The notes beneath the pieces are model-generated. The model saw only the letters and a program-made list of their open reading frames with translations, searched no databases and was not told the origin of the DNA. 64,000 nucleotides of DNA from Planococcus citri. Taxonomy: Eukaryota > Arthropoda > Insecta > Hemiptera > Pseudococcidae. A program made the translations under genes and the position numbers. The DNA is taken from contig NC_088679.1 in NCBI RefSeq assembly GCF_950023065.1, positions 57,908,001 through 57,972,000 of the forward strand, read 5' to 3'. Positions 10,031-19,453 of the stretch are shown in pieces; position 1 is the stretch's first letter; each line of letters starts with the position of its first letter.

Positions 10031-10661
10031 TGAGGAGGTTGGTTACAAAGTTAGACAAACGCCACTTCTACAAAAATCGAGTTAGATATTGATTCTTATA
10101 GGATTTTTAACGCTCTTTTCATTGCCGAGGTCTGTTATTTTCAATATAGCACGTAAAAGGGTAAAAAACGCGCTCAAAGTTTTGCCTTAGTTTCAAACAC
10201 AGACATGTGCAAATTGTCTTAGTTTCAAAAACAGACATATCCAGGATATGTCTGTTTTTTAAACTAAGATGATAGGATATGTCTCATTTTGAAACTAAGG
10301 CGCAACTTTGATCGCGTTTTTTGACCTTTTATGTACTATTTTGAAACTAAGGGACCTCAGAAATGGAAAGAGGGTTAAAAATCCTATACGTATCAAAACC
10401 TAACTGATCTAGACAGCTTCAATTTCAAATTATCTTCATCTTGGTTTCAAAATCAGACAAGTGCATTTTCAGGTTCTTTTTATTAGTGGTGGGGGGTGAT
10501 GGTGGAAGGATATTTTTTGTATTTTTGTTACTCAGTATCATCACTACAATTTGTCAAATATCCCCCGCCTTTACAATGCTGTATATTTTTGTAACAAAAA
10601 ACATGGATTTTCTCAAAATCAACCCTGTGGCGTTTGTCTAACTTTGTAACCAAGCTCCTCA
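10031..10661. mobile_element. 631-bp inverted-repeat element with TA flanks
   Basis: TGAGGAGGTTGGTTACAAAG on the left pairs with CTTTGTAACCAAGCTCCTCA on the right, then TTAGACAAACGCC with GGCGTTTGTCTAA. TA flanks both ends (10029-10030 and 10662-10663), as in Tc1/mariner-type insertions. The middle carries a smaller palindrome around CATATCCAGGATATG and repeated CTTAGTTTCAAA words. No transposase. Its right edge lies four bases from the start of duplication copy 2. Confidence 0.8.
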
Positions 10662-10716
10662 TACAAAATGGATGTAAATAACATCATTACCAAGATGATT
10701 CGTTGTGTTTACAAAT

Positions 10717-10959
10717 ATGGTCATGTCAGACTCCGAGACAGAAGAATCAAAAAGGTACATTAATTATTTTAAATGTTAATATTCCTGTTAATAAAATTAT
10801 ATATAATTCCCCCCCTGTGACAATTTTGAAGATTTAACGACGGATGATACGGACCCCATCCTAACGGAGGAAATGGAAAAAGAAGTTTCTGCATGTTTTC
10901 AGAAGAAACTTATCAATGAAAACAAAAGAAGAATAAAAGATTTGGAAAGGAGAAAGAAG
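10717..10959 (+). pseudogene. N-terminal exons of the duplicated gene, copy 2
   Basis: The first exon reads MVMSDSETEESK to a GTACAT donor at 10755. The second block (from about 10831) reads DLTTDDTDPILTEE, then ACFQKKLINENKRRIKDLER, to the GTAAGT donor near 10960. The composition is acidic then basic, likely helical. The simple joins do not keep frame into the next exon at 11075, so either a microexon is missed or the gene is decayed. Confidence 0.4.
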
Positions 10960-11074
10960 TGTAAGTAATTAATTATTTTTTGTTTTAAGATGTTTAGATA
11001 GAAATTGATAATTTCGTAAATGTAAAATTGTATGTAATTAATCGAGAACTTTCTTTTTTGTTTTTCCTCTACAG

Positions 11075-11653
11075 CATAAAGGCCGCTGTCCCGAAGGGCA
11101 CATTCACGATTTAAAGTGCTCACGAGTTGAAGCCGCCCTATCAAACATCGTATTTTTTCCGCCGAACGCCTTCTATGCTGATATTGTTATTGGAAATACC
11201 TACTGTAAGCCAACTCCAATCAAATGGCTGGACCTCATAACTTGTCCAATCCGAGTCGAAATACGCCGCCGGTTAAGTGAATTTTCAATCAGCGACGAGT
11301 TATTCCAATTCACCGAAGACAAACTGATGAACAAGGCGCAGATTTACGTCAGCGAGTTTCTATTGCATTTTATGATGCAAGGTGCTGGTTTTAGTTGTTA
11401 TTTTGAGCCGCAAATCATGTTCGAATTTCCAATCAATTTCAAAAATATGGAGATTACCGAACCATTTTCGACCTACAACACCGTCAATTTAATCTGCGCT
11501 GGTGAAGACGTTTTTGCTCTACCTAACGTCGAAACAGAATGGTTTGAACGTAATCCAGTCGATGAAGCTGCCGCTGTCGAGGGTATTTTTCAATTCGAAA
11601 ACAAGAATCAGAATAATGCAGAAAACAACGACGACGACCATTGTTTCCCCTAA
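11075..11653 (+). CDS. Internal or terminal exon of the duplicated gene, unknown function
   Basis: A clean acceptor (TTTTTCCTCTACAG, ending at 11074) opens a 193-codon frame to TAA at 11651. It reads HKGRCPEGHIHDLKCSRVEA, then VFFPPNAFYADIVIG, KWLDLITCPIRVEIRRRLSE, KAQIYVSEFLLHFMMQG, STYNTVNLICAG and an Asn/Asp-rich C-terminus. It is uninterrupted and codon-like, and is the longest clean exon of the locus. Two cysteines and a C-x-E-G-H start might bind metal, but this is speculation. In copy 1 this exon has been replaced by the foldback at 2850-3700. No family recognised. Confidence 0.55.
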   Translation, partial: HKGRCPEGHIHDLKCSRVEAALSNIVFFPPNAFYADIVIGNTYCKPTPIKWLDLITCPIRVEIRRRLSEFSISDELFQFTEDKLMNKAQIYVSEFLLHFMMQGAGFSCYFEPQIMFEFPINFKNMEITEPFSTYNTVNLICAGEDVFALPNVETEWFERNPVDEAAAVEGIFQFENKNQNNAENNDDDHCFP

Positions 11654-11863
11654 ACAGGTTGTAGCGACAGCAGGAGCGAAAAAACTGCGATTTTTTCAAA
11701 AATACTCTCTTTGAGGGTCCATTTCTCCCCTCCAGGGATACTTCCAGAATTGACAATTTTTCGGAGCAACTTCAGCTCAAAATGAAAGTCTCCGCTGAAT
11801 TTGGTCAAAATCCGGCGACTCTTTTTTTTGCGATCAACCCCTATACTTAATAATTTCTGCCAG
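11654..11863. repeat. Single arm of the 2.85-kb foldback
   Basis: Matches 3515-3729 of copy 1 (for example ACTCTCTTTGAGGGTCCATT and TCTCCCCTCCAGG). In copy 1 this sequence is the right arm of a palindrome. Here the left arm is absent and the sequence follows the stop of the exon at 11653. Confidence 0.6.
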
Positions 11864-12175
11864 CCAATCCACATTGCTTATGAAAAGGAAAACAATGAAA
11901 GCACCAAGGCCGAATTTAACCGGGTAGAAAAACAGATTTACGATCTTAAACCCATGCACACGATGTATGGTATGATAGTTTGTCCCATACAACACGAAAT
12001 CATGTTAACGATGCTCGATGGAAAGGCAATTATCATCACAACAGTGTGATACGTATTTATGTCACTGTAAGCCCTCCAAAATGAATGATCCGGATAGCAA
12101 AATAGAGGTAATTAAATGCAAGATGGAGTATGGAATTTCCCCTTACCAAATTTTCCATAATAGTAAGAAGTAAGC
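11864..12175 (+). pseudogene. RAG1/Transib-like transposase fragment, copy 2
   Basis: Reads IHIAYEKENNESTKAEF..VEKQIYDLKPMHTMYG..V..IQHEIMLTMLDGKAIIITTV and stops near 12047. Shifted frames give C-H-C-K-P-S-K-M-N-D and M-E-Y-G-I-S-P. Compared with copy 1 it has lost the bases around the cysteine cluster and the LHAWI segment. The same cautious family call applies. Confidence 0.4.
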
Positions 12176-12274
12176 ATGCAAGTAAGTAAGTAAGTTTATC
12201 ATTAGTTATGAGAATTTTTAAAAAATCAACTTGCAATTACATATATGTATGTATGTGTACGTTCTTAATTATAA

Positions 12275-12650
12275 TAATTTACTTGAACAATTCAGAATAT
12301 GACTTCGGTCTCGCTCCATTGAATAAACTCGAATGGTAGCCAGTTCATTTTTTCAAAATTGAGGGAACCGTTTTTAAAAGATTTACTGTTATTTATGTCA
12401 AACCGCTGGAAGCGCCGCAGAAATCAGTATTCGATCGCACGGACATTCGATGGTTCACTACAGAATTATTTATTCAAATTCTGGTGGATGCATTGACGCC
12501 GGTAGAAGGAAACGACAAAATCAACAAAAAGAAGGAAAAACTAACGCGTGCGATGTACCAGCAGTTGCGGTGGATTCGAGATCAAACTGTAATTCGCCGC
12601 GTCCAACAAGAAAACCCAGATGCAGAAATCGAACTGCAAATCGAAATTCA
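12275..12650 (+). pseudogene. EYDF coding block, copy 3 of 5
   Basis: Reads the same block (PVHFFKIEGTV, YVKPLEAPQKSVFD, LVDALTPVEGNDKIN, LRWIRDQTVI, PDAEIELQIEI). A TAG interrupts the expected E-W-W-P near 12337, so translation from the block start would stop. It runs into the palindrome edge as QEIIFFITSQDLPGPSRVKP, which is also readable at 4885 in copy 1. Confidence 0.5.
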
Positions 12651-12700
12651 AGAAATTATTTTTTTCATAACATCTCAGGATTTGCCTGGGCCTTCAAGGG

Positions 12701-13821
12701 TTAAACCGCATAAAGGTAGATCGAAAGCTCAGGCAAAAATTCATCACCAATGGTGTTAGAATTTCAAGGAATAAAGTGCCTGTTACTATTTTTGGTGAAT
12801 TTTTGAAAATCAAATTTAGCCCAAAAATGAGAGAAAAAATGAAAATTTTACCAAATTGACCAGGAAAACTGAAATTTGGGATATACCTTATTCAACGACA
12901 AGCCAAATCGATTGGAAACTGTTTCAAACCGTTTTGAGCAGTTCTGGAGCCTCCAGCAGATTTTTTGAAACTCGAAATTCTCACAAAATTCATTAAATGT
13001 AAAGCCGAAGTTCATTCTGAAAATTAATTTCAATAGGTACGCTACAAAGTCAACTGCAGGTGGGTTCAAGTCATTTAGAAGCCTCCAGCGGGCAGCGACT
13101 TTTTGAAAATTACTGGAGTTTCTACCAGGTTTTTGAAACTTGAAATTCCCACAATATTTCATCAAATGGAGTTAGCAACCTGAAATTTACTTCGCAAACT
13201 AATTTCGATACAATATGAAGTCGACTGCATGGTGGTTTCGATTGGTTTTAAAGCTTCCAGCCACTTTTTGGAAATACGCCATACAACCGTTCAAAAAGTC
13301 GCTGGAGGCTCCATAACGACTTGAAATCCACTTGCAGTCGACTTCGTAGCGCATTGAAATTGGTTTCAGAATGAATTTCGGCTTTCCAACTCTATTTACG
13401 TAATGAACTTTTGGGAAATTACAGCTTTCAAAAACCCACTGGAGGCTCCAGTAATTTTCGAAAAGTCGCTGGAAGCTCCAAAATGGCTTGAATTAGTTTG
13501 AAGAATGAATTTCAACTTGCCAACTCCATTTGATGGAATTGTAAGAAAATTTCGAGTTTAAAAAATTTGCTGGAGGCTCCAGAACTGCTCAAAACGGTTT
13601 GAAACCGTTTCCAATCGATTTGGCATGTCGAAAAAAGGGTATATCCCAAATTTCAGCATTCTTGGTCAATTTGATAAAATTTTGATTTTTTCCCTCATTT
13701 TTGGGCTAAATTAGATTTTCAAAATTCATCAAAAATAGAAATAGGCACTCTAACAGTTGAAATTCTGACACCATTGGTGATGAATTTTTGCCTGATCTTT
13801 CGATCTACCTTTGAGCGGTTT
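12701..13821. repeat. 1.1-kb palindrome between EYDF blocks, copy 2
   Basis: The left arm starts TTAAACCGCATAAAGGTAGA and the right arm ends TCTACCTTTGAGCGGTTTGA. The internal GGAGCCTCCAG cores and TTTCAAACCGTTTTGAGCAG occur in both arms, and overall it is collinear with 4935-6029. Small length differences between arms indicate that the palindrome predates the duplication. Confidence 0.8.
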
Positions 13822-13825
13822 GAAA

Positions 13826-14251
13826 ATTTCGAACAATTCAGAATATGACTTCGGTTTCGCCCCATTAAACAAACTCGGACGGTGGCCAGTTCATTTTTTC
13901 AAAATTGAGGGAACCGTTTTAAAAAAATTTACTGTTATTTATGTCAAACCACTGGAAGCGCCGCAGAAATCAGTATTCGATCGCACGGAAATTCTATGGT
14001 TCACTACAGAATTCTTTATTCGAATTCTGGTCGATGCATTGATGCCGGTAGAAGGAAACCACGAAATCAATGAAAAGAAGGAAAAACTAACGCGTGCGAT
14101 GCATGAGCGGTTGCGGTGGATTCGAGATCAAACTGTAATTGACCGCGTTCAACAAGAAAACCCAGATGCAGAAATCGAACTGCTAACCAAAGAGTGCAAA
14201 GGACGAACAAATTTTACAGATGGAAGTCCAAGAAAGAATACTTATAAATGA
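13826..14251 (+). CDS. EYDF coding block, copy 4 of 5, longest intact frame
   Basis: An open frame of 146 codons (from 13811) contains the whole block: EYDFGFAPLNKLGRWPVHFF, EGTVLKKFTVIYVKPLEAPQ, WFTTEFFIRILVDALMPVEG, EKKEKLTRAMHERLRWIRDQ, then ELLTKECKGRTNFTDGSPRK and a stop at 14249. This is the best-preserved copy, though the acidic tail is lost by frameshift. The product is unknown: hydrophobic and aromatic first half, charged helical second half. An acceptor is not obvious because the block begins at the palindrome edge. Confidence 0.5.
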   Translation: MSNNSEYDFGFAPLNKLGRWPVHFFKIEGTVLKKFTVIYVKPLEAPQKSVFDRTEILWFTTEFFIRILVDALMPVEGNHEINEKKEKLTRAMHERLRWIRDQTVIDRVQQENPDAEIELLTKECKGRTNFTDGSPRKNTYK

Positions 14252-14864
14252 TTGTAAAAGTAGTGACGAAGAAGAGACGTCTGTATAAATTAAGAAAATA
14301 TTGAGAAAGAAGACAATGAGTTTTACAAGAATTTATACCAACGTTTTGGTTTTTAATTCATGTTTTTCATGTTTTGTAGTGAGTTTTTTCTTTTTTTTTC
14401 CTGTATTTTTATTTTATTTTGTAATTTATGGTGAATTATTATTTTAAAAAACGTATAAAAATTATTTGGATTTTTTTGACAAGTTTGTGTTAATTTCAGA
14501 ACATTTTGACATTTCTAATCTAAGTTCTTCATTTTGAGATCTTAAGAAGGTGGCAATGTTTTGTTCTGAATTTTTTTTTCTTTTATTTTAATGTTATTTT
14601 TTAATTTATGGTGAATTATTATTTTAAAAAATGTACAAAAATTATTTTAATATTTTACACATTGTTTTACTTAAGTTTTTCATTTTGGATTTTTTTATTT
14701 TTTTGCAATTCATCCTATGAGTGACCTCGTTTCTGTTTTTATGTATTATTATTAATTTAGTTGAAAATAAATTGAAGTACCCAATTGTCTTTTGCACTTT
14801 CATTTTCTTTTGCAGGTTTTTGTTAATTTTTTCAATCATTTTTTTATAAACTTTAAATTTGTTT
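14252..14864. other. AT-rich 3' region, empty site for the 6712 foldback
   Basis: Matches 6431-6711 joined to 7950-8309. The sequence TTAATTTCAGAACATTTTGA near 14491-14510 is the uninterrupted target of the foldback inserted in copy 1. No gene recognised. Confidence 0.7.
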
Positions 14865-14949
14865 GAAATGGAAACAATGGGTCATTTAAAAGAAGTGAAA
14901 CCAAAAACAGGTCCTTTAAAAAATGTGAAACCACCTTATAGAAGGGTAT
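14865..14949 (+). pseudogene. Truncated start of the small gene, duplication edge
   Basis: Reads METMGHLKEVKPKTGPLKN and PPYRRV as at 8319, then a TAG at 14947-14949, where the sequence stops matching copy 1. The duplication junction therefore cut the gene in its first exon. Confidence 0.6.
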
Positions 14950-15804
14950 AGTATACTATTTTAATTTCATATTTACAACAATTTAAAATCACTCTACAGG
15001 ATAAGTAATTACTTAAAATTAGTATTTTCAATTACTAAAAAAGTACACTTTTCTATGTGTCTTCAGAATATCAAACTTCTGACAGGATTACATTTTCAAC
15101 TTTCGAAATAGAGATTGAAAATACCTGTAGAAAAACCATTGTTTGCTGGAAGCTCGAGATCGACTCGAAATGGTGACTGATTAGGAGGGTTGGCAAATCG
15201 AGTTTCAAATTTTTTCATCTCCGCATGTATTTGCTCTTTTTGCAGGCAATTAATATGCTACGATGTTTACAAAAATCAAGAAATTTACTTCAATTGCTCG
15301 AAATTAGGTTATTAGATGGGTGACCTAGTTTTTCTACGAGTTGAAATTCAGCTCACATATATGTATTGAGATCAGTGGCACCCACAGTTTTAAAAAATGA
15401 TACGGCAGCATGACTTCTAAATGACTGCCCACTTTTCACGTGTTTCTTAAAAGGTCTAATTTTGTTACAGGTGCGAAGCGTGCAATTCAAATTTTTAAAA
15501 TCTTGTATGCATAAAACATGAAAAAAAATGAGGAATTTAGTCCAAATGCGGGTTGATGGTGCAGTTGAAGTTTCTTTTGATATATTGCGAGAAAAAAATC
15601 GACCAAATTTAAAGACTTTAGGCGGTAAAAATCGCGAGAACATTAGTTTTCTGTTTAACACAATTTCTTAGAAGCAGATTCCTTTCATGTTCAAAGAAAA
15701 GAGAAGTTTTCTGTACACACAAAGAACCACAGGTTTGTATAGAGTCGCGGCTCGCGAGTGTCACAGCAAATCTTAATGTAGATGTATTGTATGTACTAGA
15801 CTGT
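14950..15804. other. No gene recognised
   Basis: Unique sequence between duplication copy 2 and the third palindrome. A GTAAGT-free AT-rich stretch with no domain readable in any frame. The open frames of about 100 codons on the minus strand show no recognisable content. Confidence 0.35.
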
Positions 15805-16937
15805 GTCAGAATTTCAAGTGTAAAGTGCCCGTTTCTATTTTTGGTGATTTTTTGAAAATCAAATTTAGGCCAACAATGAGGGGAAAAAATGAAAATTTTA
15901 CCAAATTGACCAAGAAAGCTGAAATTTGGGATATACCCTAATATTGACATGCCAAATCGATTGGAAACTGTTTCAAACCGTTTTGAGTAGTTCTGGAGCC
16001 TACAGCAGATTTTTTAAACTCGAAATTTCCACAAAATTCATCAAATGGAGATGGAAAGCAGAAATTCATTCTGCAAAATAATTTCAATAGGTACGCTACA
16101 AAGTCAACTGCAGGTGGGTTCAAGTCATTTTGGAGCCTACAGTGACTTTTTGAAAATTACTGGAGTTGCTACCAGATTTTTGAAACTTGAAATTCCCACA
16201 ATATTTCATCAAATGGAGTTGGCAACCTGAAATTTACTTCGCAAACTAATTCCGATACGATATGAAGTCGACTGCAAGGTGGTTTCAATTGGTTTCAAAG
16301 CTTCCAGCCACCTTTAGGAAATTCCAATTTACCAAAAAACTCCATACAACCTTTCAAAAAGTCGCAGGAGGCTCCAAAACGACTCGAAATCCACCTGCAT
16401 TCGACTTCGTAGCGCATTGAAATTGGTTTTCAGAATGAATTTTGGCTTTCCAACTCTATTTGGTGAAATTTTGGGAAATTACAACTTTCAAAAATCTACT
16501 GGAGGCTCCAGTACTTTTCGAAAAGTCGCTGGAGGCTCCAAAATGACTTAAATTAGTTTGAAGAATGAATTTCGGCTTTCCAACTCCATTCGATGGAATT
16601 GTAAGAGAATTTCGAGTTTCAAAAATTTGCTGGAAGCCCCAGAACTGCTCAAAACGGTTTGAAACCGTTTCCAATCGGTTTGGCATGTCGAAAATAGGGT
16701 AGGTATATCTTAAATTTCAGCTTTCTTGGTCAATTTAGTAAAATTTTGATTTTTTCCCTCATTTTTGGGCTAAATTTGATTTTCAAAAATTCACCAAAAA
16801 TAGAAACAGGCACTCTAACAGTTGAAATTCTGACACCATTGGTGATGAATGCATTGGGGGGGATATCTTATAAATTGTATAATGTATACTGATACAAATA
16901 AATAAATTCGTTCGTTCGTTCGTACCTTTGAGCGGTT
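15805..16937. repeat. 1.1-kb palindrome, copy 3
   Basis: Collinear with 4935-6029 from TGTCAGAATTTCAAGTGTAA onward but missing the first 50-60 bases of the left arm. The right arm ends GTACCTTTGAGCGGTTTGAA after an interposed CATTGGGGGGGATATC stretch and a TTCGTTCGTTCGTTCG microsatellite near 16908. It is the edge of the third, partial duplication unit. Confidence 0.75.
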
Positions 16938-16942
16938 TGAAA

Positions 16943-17310
16943 ATTTCGAACAATTCAGAATATGACTTCAGTTTCGCCCCATTGAACAAACTCGGGCGGT
17001 GGCCAGTTCATTTTTTCAAAATTGAGGGAACCGTTTTAAAAAAATTTACTGTTATTTATGTCGAACCACTGGAAGCGCGGCAGAAATCAGTATTCGATAA
17101 CACGGAAATTCGATGGTTCACTACAGAATTCTTTATTTGAATTCTGGTCGATGCATTGATGCCGGTAGAAGGAAACGACGAAATCAATGAAAAGAAGGAA
17201 AGACTAACGCGTGTGATGTACGAGCGGTTGCGGTGGATTCGAGATCAAACTGTAATTGACTACACCCAACAAGAAATCCCAGATGCAGAAATCGAACTGC
17301 AAACATGAAG
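16943..17310 (+). pseudogene. EYDF coding block, copy 5 of 5
   Basis: Reads EYDFSFAPLNKLGRWPVHFF, VIYVEPLEARQKSVFDNTEI and WFTTEFFI, then TGA at 17138-17140. The remainder continues in the same frame (ILVDALMPVEGNDEINEKKE). The stop and a shift near 17305 show decay. Confidence 0.5.
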
Positions 17311-17311
17311 A

Positions 17312-17494
17312 GTGCAAGGACGAACAAATTTTACAGATGAAGTCCAAGAAAGAATACTTATAAATGATCGTAAAAGTAGTGACGAAGAAGAGACGTCTGA
17401 ATATGAAGAAAATATTCAGAAAGAAGACGATGAAAATATTGAGAAAGAAGACGATGAGTTTCACAAGAATTTGTACCAACGTTTTGGTTTTTAA
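17312..17494 (+). CDS. Acidic C-terminal tail of the EYDF protein, best copy
   Basis: An open frame reads GRTNFTDEVQERILINDRKS, then SDEEETSEYEENIQKEDDEN, IEKEDDEFHKNLYQRFGF and TAA. The same tail, shortened and shifted, follows the block at 6431 and 14252. The two E-K-E-D-D-E repeats are a small internal duplication. Such runs are typical of unstructured acidic tails. A separate protein of this size is unlikely, and I read it as the end of the EYDF protein. Confidence 0.45.
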   Translation: MQGRTNFTDEVQERILINDRKSSDEEETSEYEENIQKEDDENIEKEDDEFHKNLYQRFGF

Positions 17495-17620
17495 TTTATG
17501 TTTTTCATGTTGAGATCTTAATCAATTCCACAATTTCAGCATATGCAAGGAATGAAAAGCGGAGTTTACATCGAAAAACAACTTACAACAGCACATAGCA
17601 CATAGATTTACAACTTCCAG

Positions 17621-17780
17621 GCATCGTATCCACCTCCAATTACAAAGACCCAGAATATGTGGTGTGCCCACAATGCAAGCAACCCTTTGCCGGTATCCAG
17701 CAGTATAACCGGCATCTTAGGTATCATGGGACCGATTTGAAATCGGTTCCCTCGGACTTCAAGTTACCTCCAAAGAGGAG
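17621..17780 (+). CDS. Exon encoding one C2H2 zinc finger
   Basis: The acceptor TTTACAACTTCCAG ends at 17620 and the donor GTACGTAAAT starts at 17781. The 160-bp exon is open in one frame: NYKDPEYVVCPQCKQPFAG, then IQQYNRHLRYHGTDLKSVPS. Spacing is C-x2-C-x12-H-x3-H (Cys codons at 17665 and 17674, His codons at 17713 and 17725), a classic nucleic-acid-binding zinc finger. The exon leaves two bases for the next exon. I could not join it in phase to the exon at 24742, so intermediate exons or a decayed gene must be assumed. The finger lies just downstream of the acidic tail of the EYDF gene and could belong to it. Confidence 0.6.
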
Positions 17781-17889
17781 GTACGTAAATCTTCATTTCA
17801 GTAGTACAATATTAACATTATATGATGAGTAAATTAGTTACTTTTTATTACCTACTTATATAATTAAAATTCAGTATTCTGATTTTCAT

Positions 17890-18245
17890 AATTTGGTTTT
17901 TCATAAATGAATCGAAAACTAAGCATCATACAAAAAAACTACTGACATTATGTCATTTGGAAATTTAATTCTCCACAGTGTTCCTCGACTTTATTTTTCC
18001 ATAGAGCGCTTTTTTCCATCTACACGCCCCTTTTTAATGAAACGCAGTTTGCAAATTATTCAAAAGTATTTCAAAAATTTACCAACTGTTTCATAAAAAT
18101 CAGTTTGGAGGTGGAACAAAGCACTCTATGGAAAAATGAAGTTGAGGAAAATTGTAGAGAATTAAATTTCCAATCGACATAATGTCATTAGTTTTTTTCT
18201 AGGATGCTTAGTTTTTGATTTATTTACGAAAAACTAAATTTTGAA
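17890..18245. repeat. Inverted-repeat element (GACATTATGTC family), copy 1
   Basis: TGGAAATTTAATTCTC and TTTTTCCATAGAG on the left (17955-18015) pair with CTCTATGGAAAAATGA and GAGAATTAAATTTCCA on the right (18123-18172). The pairing extends outward through AAAACTAAGCAT and ATGCTTAGTTTT. No coding frame. A diverged relative lies at 20413-20665. Confidence 0.75.
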
Positions 18246-19254
18246 AAGACTTTTTGGGCATTTTTGAAAAATTTCAAACCAAGATTGGATGTGATTTTGG
18301 TAATTTTTTCTAGAATTTGTGTCATAAGACCCATCCAAATTTGTTGAAATTTTAATTGGAATTAGTTATTTCGACGAAAATTTGTTTTTTGATTTTTGAT
18401 GAGCTGAGAAATTTTTTTTGAAGCGATCTCGATTGAATTTTTTTCGCGATCAATTTGAATTGAATTTTACTTCGAATGAGTTTTCAAGAATAATTTTATT
18501 CTAACGATAATGTTTTTCGTCTTTTTGGTGGTCACGAATGAGTTTTTTCGTAGCGAGTTTCAATCTCGTACCTATTTTGTTGTTAATTTCTATAATGATG
18601 GAAATTAAAGAAAATAATCCGACATAAAAGGAGTATAAAGAATAAATTATGTATAATTTATGACTATGTTTCACTGAATGAAAACTTTCTTTTTCATAAT
18701 CAAATTCTTATCAAATAATCGATAATCTCCACGGCTTTTTTCATCCGATTTTCCACAGATACACATTCCAGAAATACTCTACAGATGGTATATTCTCAAA
18801 CATGTGGAGGTCAAACATAACTTGGTCAACAGATCTGTTCCCTTGGATTAGTACCTATCTTATTCGTTTCATTATATCGATTCTGTTTTTCAGTTTATCC
18901 AATGCTCTTCATATAGGTTGAAAAAGTGTACCAACGCGACGATGGAGGTTGAAAATACACTTCTCGCCAAAAAAAGTTCTGTAATTGATATTTCAAAATT
19001 TGGCTGTTGGTCAATTGGTCATTCTACTTATTGATCGATGCACACTGCACAGTAATGCATCATACGTTCGGAAGTCCTTTCATAATCAATTCTCCCTCTT
19101 ATAAGGAAGTTCAACAGATATTTAACTAGCTGTTGGCTTTCTGGACAGCCTCTTCTCAACTTTTACATTTCTTCTGTTTCTTTCATTTTCTTTCATTTTT
19201 TCATACAATTCACAAAACTCAGATATTACAATGAATTACTTAATTACTTACTTG
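18246..19254. other. No gene recognised
   Basis: AT-rich spacer with no readable domain. TTTCATTTTC repeats near 19180 are simple sequence. No palindrome comparable to its neighbours was seen. Confidence 0.35.
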
Positions 19255-19453
19255 ATTCGGCGTTAACATCTCGTGGCGGCGCCACCATCGACTTGCTGAA
19301 AGGGGGACTTTTTGCAGAGAATCGCATTCATTCGCATCTCGACAAGTCGTGTGTGCGCGTGCGTGAGTATGGAAATGTCCCCCTTTCAGCATGATAACAT
19401 GTGTTTCATGCATTTCACCGCCAGAGTGCAACACATGTTCGTTGACGCCGAAT
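19255..19453. mobile_element. 199-bp MITE with TACTTG duplication
   Basis: ATTCGGCGTTAAC on the left pairs imperfectly with GTTGACGCCGAAT on the right, and inside CTGAAAGGGGGAC pairs with GTCCCCCTTTCAG. TACTTG flanks both ends (19249-19254 and 19454-19459), a 6-bp target duplication. It is GC-richer than its surroundings and has no transposase. Open frames read across it are incidental. Confidence 0.75.

Larger units (their letters stand above)
10668..14946 (+). repeat. Tandem segmental duplication, copy 2
   Basis: Colinear with copy 1 (2212-8480) but retaining the coding exon at 11075 and lacking the foldback inserted at 6712. Similarity stops abruptly at 14946, inside exon 1 of the small MITE-broken gene, so the duplication breakpoint lies there. 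The left boundary coincides with a TA-flanked inverted-repeat element. Confidence 0.85.
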
